NCBI GenBank assembly: GCA_001599935.1
Contig: BCIJ01000001.1
Location: 1,118,277 to 1,182,276, forward strand
DNA length: 64,000 nucleotides
Source of the DNA: Holtermannia corniformis
Taxonomy: Eukaryota; Basidiomycota; Tremellomycetes; Holtermanniales
Direction of reading: 5' to 3'
Part shown: positions 11,310-23,618 of the stretch, in pieces
Layout of the letters: every line of letters starts with the position of its first letter
Position numbering within the stretch: the stretch's first letter is position 1
Notes under the pieces: model-generated
What the model was told of the DNA's origin: nothing
Databases searched by the model: none
Seen by the model: only the letters and a program-made list of their open reading frames with translations
Translations under genes and position numbers: made by a program

Positions 11310-14300
11310 ATGGCAGACAGCAGCGCTGCAGAGGCGATAGAGGCGATTGCCGACCTCGAGACAACCGAAGCCGACCTGGCGCTGACGGCGGCCGCGGCAG
11401 CAGAGGGTACTGGGCTGGCTCAGGCCGAGGAGATGGAAGCCGTCATTGAAACTCATATGCCTGACGGTCCGGATCTTGTCGTGCAGCAGGCAGACTCGGA
11501 CACAGCCATGATGATTGAGCCAGACACATCATCCGAAGTACGGCAGAGTCAAGTGCCAGCTGCAGCGAGCTCTCCAGGTGCAGAGGTCTTGGTCGGCGCG
11601 ACTGTTTCCGAGCCTCCAGGTGTTTCCGAGCCAGCTGCTATACAGCCTGCGCCGTCCGCGACTCCCATCGGCCATATACAACAAGATCCGCAAGAAGGAG
11701 TCATCGTACACAGCGAAGGCTCTGATGCAACAACAACCCTCCCACAACAAGCCAACGACGCCATTGCACCGACGTCGGCTCGATCCACTTCATCCACTGT
11801 CACTCCTGAGCCCAGTTCATCCAACCAATCAGTCGTCGAAGCGCCACTCGCTCAGCCGCTGGCCGCGCCTTCTGCTGTCCCCTCCATTGTCAAATCCGAG
11901 TCCATCATCGCGTCCGATTCGTTTGCGCCTTCACCTTCGCAAGCTACATTTCCTACGATCGCCTCCAGTTCCGCATCAACTCCAATCCCAGCATCGAAGA
12001 CCGAGCTGCAGCAAGAAACTGACAGCCCGTCGTTCCCGCCGGGGATCACAGAGGCTTCAATCAGTGTACGCAACAACCCGGATATCGTCAGAGCTTGGCG
12101 CGCAGGTGTGATCGTTTGGAGAGAAGCTGGTCATGTACTCATGCGGATCCAGACCCTACTGTTTCCAAGCCGTTGTATGCGTTGTTTGATGCCGCCGTCA
12201 GTTCGTCAGCCGTGCAGGAAGCACGAGCTTGGTTCGAGGTGTTCTTCACCGCCAACCCGACTGCTGTGCGTTGTTCCAAATTCACCTCTCTTTGCTGACG
12301 CATTGAATCAGATGGCGCCGTTGTTGCAAATGATCAACCTTGAGCTCGTGCACTCTGATTTTGCTCGTGTCGAAGCGCTTTTTGGACGAGCGCTTCGCGG
12401 CCCGGCTGCTGGTCTGGGCGCGTGTCCCGGAGTCGACGTATGGAGTGAGCTACTGTCTCGTCTTCTACGTATACACTGACCAAGGTAGAATCCTACTTGC
12501 ACTACATCAGACGACAGAACCCGATTCCGCCGGCTGGCTCGCCAGACGTCGCCACTGTCCGCACGACAATTCGACAAGCTTACGAGTTTGCGCTCAAGGA
12601 CTGTGGAGAGGACCGTGAGGCGGGCGACGTTTGGAAAGAGTACATCCACTTCCTTGGCGAAGGCGAGGTTTGTGGACTTCAAGATGGCGTGTTTCGGCTG
12701 ACCAAGATCAGTCCACAAACGCGTGGGATGTGCAGCAGCGGATGGACAATGTTCGCAAGGCGTACCAGAAGGCTATCTGCGTTCCGCTCAACAACGTCGA
12801 GCAACTGTGGAAGGACTATGATGCGTTTGAGAACGGACTCAACAAAGTCACGGTGAGTCCAATCGTGTTACCCGTCACTCTGACCACTGAGACCACATTA
12901 GGCGAAAAAGTTCCTCGCGGAACGATCGCCTGCCTACATGACTGCTCGCGGCGCTCTTCGAGAGATCAAGTCTATAACCGAGGGCCTCTCGTTCCCGATC
13001 GTGCCAGCCAAGCCGACTTGGGCAGACAGCGACCGTGCTACAGTCGCAGCGTGGAAAAAGTACATCAAGTATGAAGAGGGTAACCCGTTGGTCCTAGCGG
13101 ATCCGGCGGCGCTCAGTGCAAGAATTGGCTACGCGCTCAGAAAGTGCTTGACGTATATGCGATACTTTCCCGAGCTCTGGTAAATGCTCCTGGGCGTTTG
13201 CTTATGGTTCATGGCTGATGCTGAACCTAGGCATCACGCTGCCAACTTTTACCAGAAAAACGGCTCTGCAGACGATGCGGGCGCGCTGCTCAAAGAGGGA
13301 ATGGAGGCGAACCCGGGAAGGTCGGTCTATCTTCACATGATGAGCGTGGCTGACAGAGCCATCAGCTTCCTGTTGACCTTTGCGTACGCTGAGAACGAAG
13401 AAGGCCGCAAGCAATATCCATCGTGCCACTCGGCTTTTGACAACCTCATTTCAAACCTTGCCGGCCAGATTGACGAGGTCAAAGCGGAGATCACTGCCGA
13501 GGCGGAACGGATGATGGGCCCAGAAATCGATCCACAAGTCGTCCCGCCTGCGTCCAACCCCGAGGAAGAGGAGCAGCGTACCATCGAAATCCAACGCCTT
13601 GTCGACGAGAGGCTCGCGCGAGGCCAGCCCATCATTGCGCGCCGGCAACAGGAGGTTGATAGCTTGTTGACGGCCGTAAGCATGGTTTGGATCATGTACA
13701 TGCGCTTTGCACGTCGCGCCGAGGTGAGCTACAACCGTGATCGCGCTGATCGAGCTGACACGATGCAGGGAATCAAGATTGCTCGCGCTGTGTTCGCAAA
13801 GGCGCGCAAGTCTAGCCACGTCTCGTGGCAGGTGTTCGAGGCATCAGGTGGGTTCCTGTCACTTGTCTCCCATGCTTTTAGCTGATTTTCAAAGCTTTGA
13901 TGGAATACCACAGCAACAAGGACGCCGGCGTCGCCATCCGTATCTTCAAACTCGGACTGCAGCTATATCCGGAAGACGTGCCCTACATCCTCCGGTATCT
14001 CAACTTCCTGATCTCGATCAATGACGATCAAAGTACGTTGTGTGAACGGATATTGTCAACAGATTTGACGGTACACAGACGCTCGCGCACTCTTCGAGCA
14101 ATTTGCAGTCAGCCTCGCTGCTGACAAGGCACGTCCGTTGTGGGACGCATGGGCACGCTACGAGTACTTGTACGGCGACTTGTCGGCCGTACTCAAGCTC
14201 GAAGCTCGCTTCGAAGAAACCTTCCCGAAAGGTCAGTCTCGCACGTGCTTCCATCCAGCATTGCTGACTGGACTGGCATAGACGCCCCACTGAAGCGCTT

Positions 14301-15023
14301 CGCTCAACGATACACTTACATGGGCGTCGACGAGATCGCCCTTCGTGATCTTGGCTTTGGTATTCGACCTCCTCAAGTTGCGGTGCCGCCTCCACAGCCA
14401 CCCTTACCGCCACGACTGCTGCCTCGCCGGGACAGCCCTCCTCCTCGGCCAACGCCTCCGCCAAGGCAGCCATCACCCGTTCGTTCACGCGATGGGTACA
14501 ATGATCGCTCGCCTGTGGCTCGTCATGAGCCGTTCAAACGACGTGCTGCGTCGCCCCCACCACCTACGCGGCGTTTCCCACCCGAGAAACGGTGGAATGG
14601 CCCGCGTGAGCGTTCTCCTCCCCCGCCACCTCGGCAGGAGCGCGCACCCCCACCGCCTGTGCGAGCCGAACCGCTCGATCGTAGTGGCTTGGGTAAAGCG
14701 CTGGCTTGGTTTGTTGGCAGTCTCCCCAGCACGCGATCGTTCGATGGTATGTCAACGCCACGACAAGCATACGACAAGCAGCAGAGCTGACAATCATTCA
14801 GGACCCATATTCAGACCAGAAGACATCATCGGCTTGTTCAATTCCACGCCCGGGATCGCAGGAGGCCCCCCACCGCAGCTGCCGCCTGCTCGGCAACCCG
14901 CGTATAGTGATGGTGCGTAGAATGGTCGCGCGGTCACTCTTATGCTGATAAGGCGTCACAGGGCACATGGATGGAGGGTACAGAGGTGGACCGCCACCGC
15001 CGCGGGGACGGGGGTATTACTAG
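11310..15023 (+). CDS. RNA14: RNA14/CstF77 mRNA 3'-end-processing factor
   Basis: HAT-repeat scaffold of cleavage factor IA/CstF, acting in nuclear pre-mRNA cleavage and polyadenylation. A low-complexity Ala/Ser/Pro-rich N-terminus (MADSSAAEAIEAIADLET; about 250 residues) precedes the HAT domain. That domain runs from DPTVSKPLYALFDAAVSSSA through WKEYIHFLGEGE, ICVPLNNVEQLWKDYDAFEN and SPAYMTARGALREI to LRKCLTYMRYFPELWHHAAN and FKLGLQLYPEDVPYILRYLN, typical Suf/RNA14 sequence. The C-terminus is Pro/Arg rich and ends GGPPPPRGRGYY. More than ten short introns; a 47-base intron after AWRA (about 12105-12151) joins A-W-R-A-D-P-T in frame. The long acidic/Ala N-terminus is larger than in yeast Rna14. 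Confidence 0.9.
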
Positions 15024-15315
15024 CTATAGCACAGGGCTACATGACATGTAGCAATATCGTGACGTCAGGACTTGAGGAGTTGGTCTTGTCAGTTGTGTGA
15101 CGAGCAAAGCATGAGCAGCATGTCGAAAGCTCGTTCATTGTTGCACTGGAAGGTGTGAGTAGATGCCAAATGGAATGTTCGGGCTGGTTCACTGATCAGT
15201 GAAGTACCGGGCAGGTTCAGGTCTGTGCGGCGCCGCTGACCTCGACTGGCTCGTTGACGAGCTCTGCAGGGCGTCTCGTTCCGCTATTATACCAAGCAAG
15301 AGTGAGCCACAGCTG

Positions 15316-15723
15316 TCAAACTAGGACATACAGCTCCTGACTCTCTAGGGCTATCTCGCTTGGCTTGATCGGATGGTGCCGCAACAACGCGGATGAAAGT
15401 GTTGAAGGGGCCGTCGCTGGTTCACAGGATAAAGTCGGTCTATTGTGCGCCTCTGCTTCGCGATCAGCGACGATAGAGCTGACGACCGTCTCAGCAAGCA
15501 ATTCCTCGCGCGAGGACCCAGCCAAGCCAAGGTGGACAACGTTGAAGTCATCAAGGAAGTCGCAGATGCGCAGGATCCAGACGTCGATGCTACACTTGGG
15601 GAGGGCGCAAAAGGCTTTGAAATTCGCAAGTAATGCAACATACAGATGTGTCAGCTGGTACAGTAGTGATGCTGTGAGGTCTGAGATGGTCAAAGGACCT
15701 ACTGGGACGAGCACACGTCGCAT
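15316..15723 (-). CDS. Possible small protein, 135 aa
   Basis: A complete ATG-to-stop frame with folded-protein-like composition (IDVWILRICDFLDDFNVVHL, GLAGSSREELLAETVVSSIV), head-to-head with the next + gene. No family recognised. A plus-strand frame over the same DNA is also open, so this may be chance. Confidence 0.25.
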   Translation of the reverse strand: MRRVLVPVGPLTISDLTASLLYQLTHLYVALLANFKAFCALPKCSIDVWILRICDFLDDFNVVHLGLAGSSREELLAETVVSSIVADREAEAHNRPTLSCEPATAPSTLSSALLRHHPIKPSEIALESQELYVLV

Positions 15724-15844
15724 GCGTCAGGCTGAAACACGGTGATGATGCTTCGCCGCGGCGCACAGACCCGACATGACACACGCCCGTGCGGTCAGGT
15801 TCACATCTGCAGGTAAGTTGCGCCTATGGCTGACATCGACGACC

Positions 15845-17046
15845 ATGTCGATGCCCAGGACGCCAACGAAGCGCGCAGCGCCGAGCCAGCTGCCAACTCC
15901 CCCACCTACTACCAAGAAGCAGCGCGGTGTGGACTCATGGCACTCGCCTAGTCCGTCACCTGCCCTCTTTCACGAAACCCTGCATCTCGACAATCATGGC
16001 CTGTATCTAGGTCCAGTGCCGAGGATCTACCATCGTGCCGGTGACCCTATCGAGATCCTTGACTCGGACACGGATGATGAGCAGAGCCTATGCGGTGGCT
16101 TGTTGCAGCGTGATCCATTCGAGCAGCGTTTCTTGCACAGTCCCCCTCGACAAGCAAGTGTGGGGGGTAGTGCGAAAGCCGATCCAAAGGTCGAGGTGGA
16201 TGGCGATGTCGCTATGATGGATGTCGATGATCTACTCGTGGAAGAGGCCATGGCAGCCGAAGCGGCCACGAGGCCGTGTGAGACGGAGGACGCGCCCAAG
16301 ACTCACGAGCGAGGTATCAAGAAGGAAGTTTCTTCCACTGGCATCTACTGTATACCCCCCGAAGTCTCAGCCTCGCATGCGCTTGTACGGTTCAGCGGCC
16401 GTCCGAATCGTGAGCTGCGAGTCGTCCTGTGGCAGCCACCTCCCAAACGCGATGATGAGACAGAGAACGCTGTCATCGCCTCGCACTCGCGCTCGGTACA
16501 TGAGGGCGGCGCGTATGAGAGCGATGAATCCGTCGTCATCACCGGCAGCCTGTGCAACCCGGATCAGCCCGGTGGCGCCGAGGCGGAGGCAGCGCGTCGT
16601 GCGGCGAAGAAGGAGCGCAAGAAGCGCAAGCGATTAGCCGAGGAACAGCGCAGGAAACGGGCACGCTATTCATCGTCTGTGCCGCTTCGTGCGATCGACG
16701 AGGAAGAAATTGAGCTGGCCAACGACAAGGCGGCTCGCGGCGTGCAGCCGCCGCCGCTCCGTAGTCAAGCTCAGCTCCAAAACCGCGTGACAGACCAGCG
16801 CATCATTGTCAACCTGACTAGTGAGTGAACATTCGCCACGATGTCTACTAACAATGTCTAGAACTCCTGGTCGGCAAGATGGAGGGCTTGGAGGCATCAC
16901 TCTGCGATCGTTATGGACAAAATGGGGGCTGGCGCGCTATCGCAGACTTTGTGGGCGCAGATCCCAAAGATTCTGAGAGGATCCGGCAGACTGCATCTCG
17001 CATAGCCAGGCAGTTTGTACGGTGGGCCGAAGAGGGCCGTGTCTAG
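15845..17046 (+). CDS. Unidentified basic, low-complexity protein, probably nuclear
   Basis: Begins MSMPRTPTKRAAPSQLPTPP. It has acidic patches (EVDGDVAMMDVDDLL, near 16190-16240) and a strong lysine/arginine cluster (RRAAKKERKKRKRLAEEQRR, near 16590-16660) that could act as nuclear localisation signal. After one intron (16821-16861) the C-terminus is a compact, probably helical domain: LLVGKMEGLEASLCDRYGQN, GGWRAIADFVGADPKDSERI, RQTASRIARQFVRWAEEGRV. That tail is the likeliest conserved part. No family recognised. An apparent intron with donor gtaagttg at 15813 would create a frame-incompatible upstream exon, so I start at 15845. Confidence 0.6.
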
Positions 17047-17252
17047 AGCGAAGGGTCCCTGTGTCATGCATGTTGTCAAGTTGGCTAGCAAACCCCTTCC
17101 CCGTCGGCGTTATATTCCGAGCCCTGCTAACTCCGAGAGCGCTTGACCCCCCGGCCGGTTTAGCGAATCGCTCCGCGCCGTTTGCCAACTGCAACAGCTC
17201 TGACCGTCTTTTCGTTCCCTCGTCGTGCAGCCCGTGCATCGTCCAGGCCGTC

Positions 17253-18966
17253 ATGTCAACCACCCGCCTCCTCTCCCGCGCCGTCGCTCGGCCATCCACC
17301 TCGGCGTTCCGTCGGCCCGTCAGTCGATCTTGCGTGGCGGAAAAGGCAATGAACTGACGGTTTGGTACCTTAGACTCTCGCTCGCACCCTCGCTACCCCG
17401 GTCAAGACTGCCGACCCAGTTACCAAGGTCTCGGTACTCTCCAACGGTCTTTCCGTCTCGACCGAGACAATCCCCGGTCTCTCGACGTCGACCGTTGGCC
17501 TCTGGATCGACGCCGGCTCGCGGGCAGATGCTGCCAACGCCAGCGGCACCGCCCACTTCCTCGAGGTGAGTAGGCCTCTTGGGGCACGGAATTAACTGAC
17601 ACATTATAGCACCTCGCCTTCAAGGGTACCAAGACACGGTCGCAGCACTCGCTCGAGCTTGAGGTCGAGGACCTCGGCGCGCACTTGAACGCCTACACCT
17701 CGCGAGAGCAGACTGTCTACTATGCCAAGGCGTTCGAGAAGGACGTTCCTTCGGCCGTTGGCATCCTTGCCGACATTCTCCAAAACTCAAAGCTCGACGA
17801 GGCCGCTGTCGAGCGCGAGCGTGATGTCATCCTGAGGGAGCAGGAGGAGGTCGACAAGCAATTGGAGGAAGTTGTCTTTGACCATTTGCACGCCGTTGCT
17901 TTCCAGGGTCAGCCGCTCGGCAACACCATCCTTGGCCCCAAGGAGCACATCAACTCCATCTCCAAGCCCGACCTCTCCAACTACATTTCAAAGAACTACA
18001 CTGCCGACCGCATCGTCCTCGTCGGTGCCGGCGCCGTCGAGCATGACGCCCTCGTCTCGCTCGCTGAGAAGCACTTTGCCGCCCTTCCTGTCTCTGCCAA
18101 CCCTATCCCGCTCGGCAAGTCGTCCCACTCGCCCACCACTTTCTACGGCTCCGAGGTCCGCATCCGTGACGACACGTCCAACACGCTCAACTTTGCCATT
18201 GCCGTCGAGGGCGTTGGATGGAAGAGCCCCGACTACTGGGCCATGCTCGTGATGCAGAGCATTTTCGGCAACTGGGACCGCAGCCTCGGCGCGAGCCCAT
18301 TGCTCAGCTCAAAGCTCTCGCACATCATCTCGCAAAACTCGCTCGCCAACAGCTTCATGTCGTTCTCCACCAGCTACTCGGACACTGGTCTCTGGGGTAT
18401 CTACATAGTCACGGAGAAGTAAGTGTGATTTGCCTGTCATGGGCTGAGGCTGACGTGGATAGCTTGATGAACGTCGATGACCTCGTTCACTTCACTCTCA
18501 AGGAGTGGACCCGCATGTCGCTCGCTCCCGCGATCGGCGAGGTTGAGCGGGCAAAGTCGCAGCTCAAGGCTTCGCTCCTTTTGAGCCTTGATGGCACCAC
18601 CGCCATTGCCGAGGACGTCAGTCATCCGCACAGCGTCCGTGAGCAGTGTTGACTCCATTATAGATTGGTCGCCAGCTCGTCACCACCGGCAAGCGATACA
18701 CCCCGAAGGAGATTGAGCGATACGTCGACGCCATCACGCCCGAGGACATCAAGCGGGTCGCGCAGACGTACCTTTGGGACAAGGACGTGAGTGCCTGCTC
18801 TTGACCCTCGCCCGTGCACATGCTGATGATGCAGTTCGCGCTCGCTGCTGTCGGTCGTACCGAGGGTCTCTTGGACTACAACCGCATCCGTGCCGGTACG
18901 TCTCGGCTGTAAATGGCAAAAGACCATTGCTGATCTGTAACAGACCTCTCGTCGTTGACTTACTAG
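17253..18966 (+). CDS. MAS1: Mitochondrial processing peptidase beta subunit
   Basis: Metallopeptidase of the mitochondrial matrix that removes presequences. An Arg/Ser-rich presequence (MSTTRLLSRAVARPSTSAFR) is followed, after an intron, by TLARTLATPVKTADPVTKVS. The inverse zinc motif H-x-x-E-H appears as AHFLEHLAFKGT with a downstream acidic cluster (ERERDVILREQEEVDKQ), which argues for the catalytic beta subunit and not the alpha subunit. Also seen: LNAYTSREQTVYYAKAF, AADRIVLVGAG-like TADRIVLVGAGAVEHD, FGNWDRSLGASPLLSSKLS, and the C-terminal KRYTPKEIERYVDAITPEDI with FALAAVGRTEGLLDYNRIRA. About six introns. Convergent with the downstream 2OG oxygenase gene (about 210 bases between stops). 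Confidence 0.93.
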
Positions 18967-19176
18967 ATGCGTGGGAGTAATCGAGCGGCTGTAACCAGAA
19001 AATGAGTCATGCAGAGCTCGGAAATACCTTTGAGTTGTGCTGTGCGCAGAGCCTGCGTGCGCAAAGCTCTTCCTGGATGAGTCGCCGTCGCTAAATTCGC
19101 TTGAAAAGGCGTGCACGCGATATGCTGCGCAAGCGACATACTTTTACCGACTGATATTACATCTTTGAACTACTGC

Positions 19177-20690
19177 CTAGTTGTAGTGCCTCTCCTTGAA
19201 GCCCGGGATGATGACCGCCTCGCGGTCCTCGTACCGGCCCTTACCCTGCTGCCAAGTCTGCTTACGCACGACGAATTCTAGGGAGGGTGAGTTTTCATCT
19301 CGCGCTCGATAGCGCCACTCACCTTCCATGGTTGGTACAGGCACACCCTGCTTTTCAAATTCGTTCTGGGTAAAGCCCTCGCGCTGAAGCAGCGGCGAGT
19401 CCTGGATTGTCGCCAACGGCGTGTCGTTGTGAGGACTGAATCGTCAGTCGGCATCCTAGCCGCGCCGAGTTGATCTCAGACGTACCGAGCAAAGTACAGC
19501 AAGCCAAGACGGTCGACGTCGCGCTGGTCCGTTGGCGGCACCGCGACACGGTGGACCGTCGAGCGCACCAGCCCACCCGTCAGGAACGAGAACGCATCAC
19601 ATGTATTGACGGTCAATGAACCCGGCTTGTACTTTGCCCATTTCCAGGACGCGGCACCGTCGCCAGACTTGTCTTCGATTGACGGGCCGGCGGACGAGGG
19701 CGTCGAATAGGCGACTGAAGGGGGCTGGATCTGCAGCGCGGCGACGGGCTGCGCGAAGAGCAGGGTGATGGAGCCGAGGTCTGACCCGACTTTAGTTCCG
19801 CAGCTTCTTGGATGGTTGCATACTGACCGGTGTGACCTTCGGTCCAGAGACCCTTGAGCTGATCGGTCTCTTCGGGACTGTACCGACCGTACTTCATGTA
19901 CCTTTGAGCTGTCAGTCGTCACACAGCGAGCCCAATGGGGTCCCGACGCACCGCAAGTGGTCCTCAGACTTCTTCTGGTACTCGTGCAGCTTGACAAAGT
20001 AATCTTCCGGCAGCTCGAGCGCAATCGCGAACAAAACGAGAAGGGGCTCGAGAACCTTGGCGTGCAGGGTCTGAAACGAATAAGTCAAGGTCCACAAGAC
20101 CAGCGCTCATCAAGCGCACCCTCGCAAAGTCTTCAATCTCCGCAATATGCTCCTTGACGGCCTCGGGGTGTTCGCGAGGGAAATCTCCGTTGAATTCTAT
20201 GCCCGTTAGTGAAGCCCTGCTTTACCCGCGCGACGCACTTGGGATATTGTACACCTCAACACGATCACGGATCCCGTGCTCCTTGTTCAGAAGACGCCGT
20301 CCTGCCGGACGGTAGCCATTGTACTCGCCGTGCTCGAGGTCGGGCACGTATTTGAGCTTCTCGTCGAGCGGGAGGTTGTAGAACTTTTGGCCGATGGCGA
20401 ATTGGCGGTTGACGCGCTCTTGCGGAACGTCAAAGTTCTGTCAGAGCCCGATGGTCAGACTCTTCCCAAGGTACGTCCCATGACTTTTGCTTGCTTACCT
20501 CTACGTAGAAGAAGCCCTGAGATCGGACGGCGTTGAGCAGCGTCTGCGCCAATTCCTTGTTGCCCTCAGGCGTGCCATACTTTGCCAGGTCGACCGTCAG
20601 CAGGTCTGCCCACTCAAGCTTCTCCTTGGTAGGCTCTGGGTAGGCATACGGAGCAAGCGGCTTGTCAGAGACTGAAGTAGCGATGGGCAT
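19177..20690 (-). CDS. 2-oxoglutarate/Fe(II)-dependent dioxygenase, isopenicillin-N-synthase-like
   Basis: Probable small-molecule oxygenase or hydroxylase; substrate unknown. Starts MPIATSVSDKPLAPYAYPEP. The DIOX_N-type region is DLLTVDLAKYGTPEGNKELA and TLLNAVRSQGFFYVEV. The catalytic domain has the HxD motif in WTEGHTDLGSITLLFAQPVA, the distal His in TGGLVRSTVHRV and the 2OG-binding Arg in GLLYFARP, so the facial triad is intact. Ends IIPGFKERHYN. Around seven short introns. It resembles the broad plant/fungal flavonol-synthase-like group. It is divergent from the Gfo/Idh gene across 436 bases, so the two could share regulation. Confidence 0.87.
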
Positions 20691-21126
20691 TTTGGCAGGA
20701 GAGCTTGTGAACGATGCTACATCTCCGCTTCTCTATTATACGTCTCACCAGTGCACGACCCGACCCATGGCGTGACGCCCCGCATTGGCACTGACCAATC
20801 GGCCGAGCAGGAGATGACCGTCTCTAACGCATCCAAGCTTGCTGCCGGTGAGCACGCACTCTCGGACATGGCCGAGTGGAGGTACCGGGTTATCGGAGTT
20901 CCGACTCGGGCTGCAGGTCCGGTGCGATCCGGTGCTCGTTGGGGCTCCGCACGCAACTACGCGGTGCCGGCCCCGGCCCGGTCGAGCGCAGGCGGCAAGC
21001 TGTCCCGGAGCACTATAAACTTGTCCCGCAGACTGAAGCTACGTTCCCACCTCAGAGCGCGTATAATTCACCGCTCACCCTCTTCCTACTTGAGCTGTGC
21101 ACGCTTCCTTCCAGATCTCATTCATC
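20691..21126. promoter_or_regulatory. Divergent promoter region, 2OG oxygenase / Gfo-Idh oxidoreductase
   Basis: No gene. TATAAA at 21014-21019 lies 113 bases upstream of the Gfo/Idh start. On the other side a TATAAT-like stretch (reverse strand, about 20735) precedes the oxygenase start. Confidence 0.4.
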
Positions 21127-22911
21127 ATGGCAAACAAGCAGGTCGTAGACGTCCTCATGTGTGAGTCCAAGTCGTTGCTACGCGTCACAGTGACTGATCC
21201 ATTACGCAGGTGGTACTGGCGAGGTGATTCTAACTAGTCTACTGGTGCTCAATGCTGACATCGCTGTAGTACACCACAGGATGGACCGGTTCGGGCGGGA
21301 CCAAGTCTGACAAGAAGGTTGGCGTGGTCGGGCTCGTCAACTTTGATCTGCGAAGGCGGGGCAAGGTCGGAGAGCTCAGCATGGTCGGCACGAGCGGTGG
21401 CAAGGTGCGTTGAGCATGAGACTCTAGCAAAGCTGACCCAGTGACTTGCAGTTTCCCGCGATCCGTGACCACTTGAAGCAGAACATTGAAAACGTCTATG
21501 GTCTCGACACTTCGTGCGTATCGCACGGTCAAGGCTGTGAGTGCATCGCTGATATCACCTTCAGGTTCAAAGGCTACCCCGAGGGCGATGTACGCGACCC
21601 GGAAGCGTACATTGGTGCGCTCAAGGCGCTCAAGAAGGGTAGTGCTGTGATCAGTATGTCGCATCACCCGGGTGCGGACCTCATCATGCTTACACATTAG
21701 TCTTCACGCCGGACCCGACGCACTACCCTATTGCCAAGCTCGCACTGAGTCTCGGGCACCACGTCATGATCACCAAGCCGGCGACGCAGCACCTCGTCCA
21801 CCACTTGGAGCTCGTCAAGCTCGCCGAAGAGAATGGCGTGACGTGCTGGGTCGAGCAGTCAGTCCGGAATCCTCCTTGTACTCCACCTGCTGACACTTGA
21901 CAGCCACAAGCGCTATGACCCGGCGTACTCTGACGCGCGGCAGCGATTCAATGCGACCCTGGGCGACTTCAACTTTTTCAACAGCTACATGTCGCAACCC
22001 AAGACGCAGCTCGACACTTTCAAGTCATGGGCCGGTGTCGAGTCGGACATTTCATACTACCTCAACTCGCACCACGTCGACATCCATGCGTGGATCGTCG
22101 AGGGCAAGTACAAGCCTGTCCAGGTGACTGCGTCTGCTTCGACTGGTATCGCGACTGCCGAGCCGTACAACTGTGTATGTGATGGACGGGTCACGCGGTA
22201 TGCAGCGCTGACGCTGTACAGGCGAAGCAGACTGAGGATTTGATCACCTTGCTTGTCGACTGGGTCAACATTGCCGATCCTAGCAAGAAGGGCGTGGCAG
22301 TGTACACGGCGAGCTGGACGGCACCGACGAAAGCCGGCGTGCACTCTGAGCAGTTTTTCAACATTATTGGGTCCAAGGTAGGTTTGGGGTGTGTTCTCAT
22401 GCAGGTGGCTGATATGTGACAGGGCGAAGCGTCGGTCAACCAGGCGCGGCGCGGGTACGACATTACGGTCGATGGTGAGGGCAAGACGAGCTACAACCCG
22501 TATGTGCTGTGCTAGGCGGTGAAGGATGGTCACTGACGGCTGCGCAGGTTTTACATGAAGTACTCGCCCGCCGAGGACGGTTCGTTTGACGGGCAGCGCG
22601 GCTACGGCTATGTGTCGATCGAAAAGTTTATCGACGCCGCGTGAGTTGATTAGTAGTGAGCCTCGCGTCCGTGCTGAGAGTGTGCAGCAACAAGGTCAAT
22701 GCGGGTGAAGCTACGCCGGCCGACTTTGACAACTATGGGCTGCCGACGATCAAGAACACGTGAGTGCAATTCTGAGCCAGGAGCGGCTTGGCTGACGCGC
22801 GACAGCATCGTCACGACGGCCATTTTGCGGGCCGGGCGCCGATCGTTGGACGAGCGCAAGACGGTCAAGATTGTGTATGATGACGCGGGAGTTCCGAGCG
22901 GGTTTGATTAG
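21127..22911 (+). CDS. Gfo/Idh/MocA-family NAD(P)-dependent oxidoreductase
   Basis: Rossmann-fold sugar or sugar-acid dehydrogenase-like protein, probably cytosolic. Spliced, it starts MANKQVVDVLMCGTGEYTTG (glycine loop G-T-G-E-Y). Then WTGSGGTKSDKKVGVVGLVN, IFTPDPTHYPIAKLALSLGH and HVMITKPATQHLVHHLELVK place the conserved K-P of the family at about 21770. The C-terminal domain includes HHKRYDPAYSDARQRF, NSYMSQPKTQLDTFKSWAG and ISYYLNSHHVDIHAW. Ends DDAGVPSGFD. About ten introns; the glycine loop sits on a 14-nt exon (21210-21223). Fungal relatives are often labelled D-galacturonate reductase, but substrate cannot be read from sequence. Confidence 0.85.
21210..21223 (+). other. 14-nt micro-exon carrying the Rossmann glycine loop
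   Basis: GTGGTACTGGCGAG lies between acceptor ...ttacgcag and donor gtgattct. Joined to ...CTCATGT and TACACC it encodes C-G-T-G-E, the start of the dinucleotide-binding loop. Confidence 0.8.
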
Positions 22912-23618
22912 TTTGAGTGATGGGATGCAGTGCAGTGACCTCGCCGCGGGATGGCGCTCGCTATGCAGTACTCGGAATTGGCATGCACGCGATCTTACTG
23001 CAAGCCTTCGACACAGGTGATGCGGGAGCCATACAAGCTTGGACTTGTGGCTTGATGAAGCAGCCACGAGGGAGCACCTTGCACTTGCGCGACCTCGTGG
23101 GCCGAGGGGTGAAAAACTCTCGTGCGCGGCGAGAGCACGCAGGTTGGTTGAGCTCCGGTAGCTCTGCAGCCATAAACATGCCATCCCGTTATGCACAGTC
23201 GCTCATTATTATATCCTGACTCGTCAATCATCATCGCCATATCTACGTCGATGTCTATGTCTGTGGTAGTTGAGTGGCAAAAGCGCAGTGGGGCCGGCGT
23301 TTCGGGGTTTCGGGGTCTTGCACCAACCCCCACGGTTTCATTGGTGACAGAATCACGTGCCGAGCTCAACTCGAAGCGGTAAGCAGCTTGCTCGTTGACA
23401 GCGTCAGCCGCGATCCATCAACCCGCAAGCAAACGCAGTGAGACCGAGAGGCAGACACACTCGCTAGCACACCGCTCACACTGGCCTAACAACCCACTCG
23501 CCAGCGGCACACGACAGCACGCCCGCTGCCCCTCGGCGCGGATCCTTCCCTTCGCTCGGTGCCATCAGCTTGGGCGAACCAGCATCCGCCACGGCACACG
23601 CTCACTGCGCAAACCACC
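22912..23618. other. Intergenic region upstream of PPZ
   Basis: About 700 bases without a supported gene. CACGTG at about 23353-23358; the 200 bases before the PPZ ATG are C/A rich, as expected for a fungal 5' leader. Confidence 0.35.

Noticed and set aside
15813..15858. Consensus-looking intron (gtaagttg..gatgcccag) as first intron of the gene starting near 15.8 kb
   Set aside because: Removing it puts the upstream ATG (15776) out of frame with the long downstream frame; the internal ATG at 15845 fits without it.
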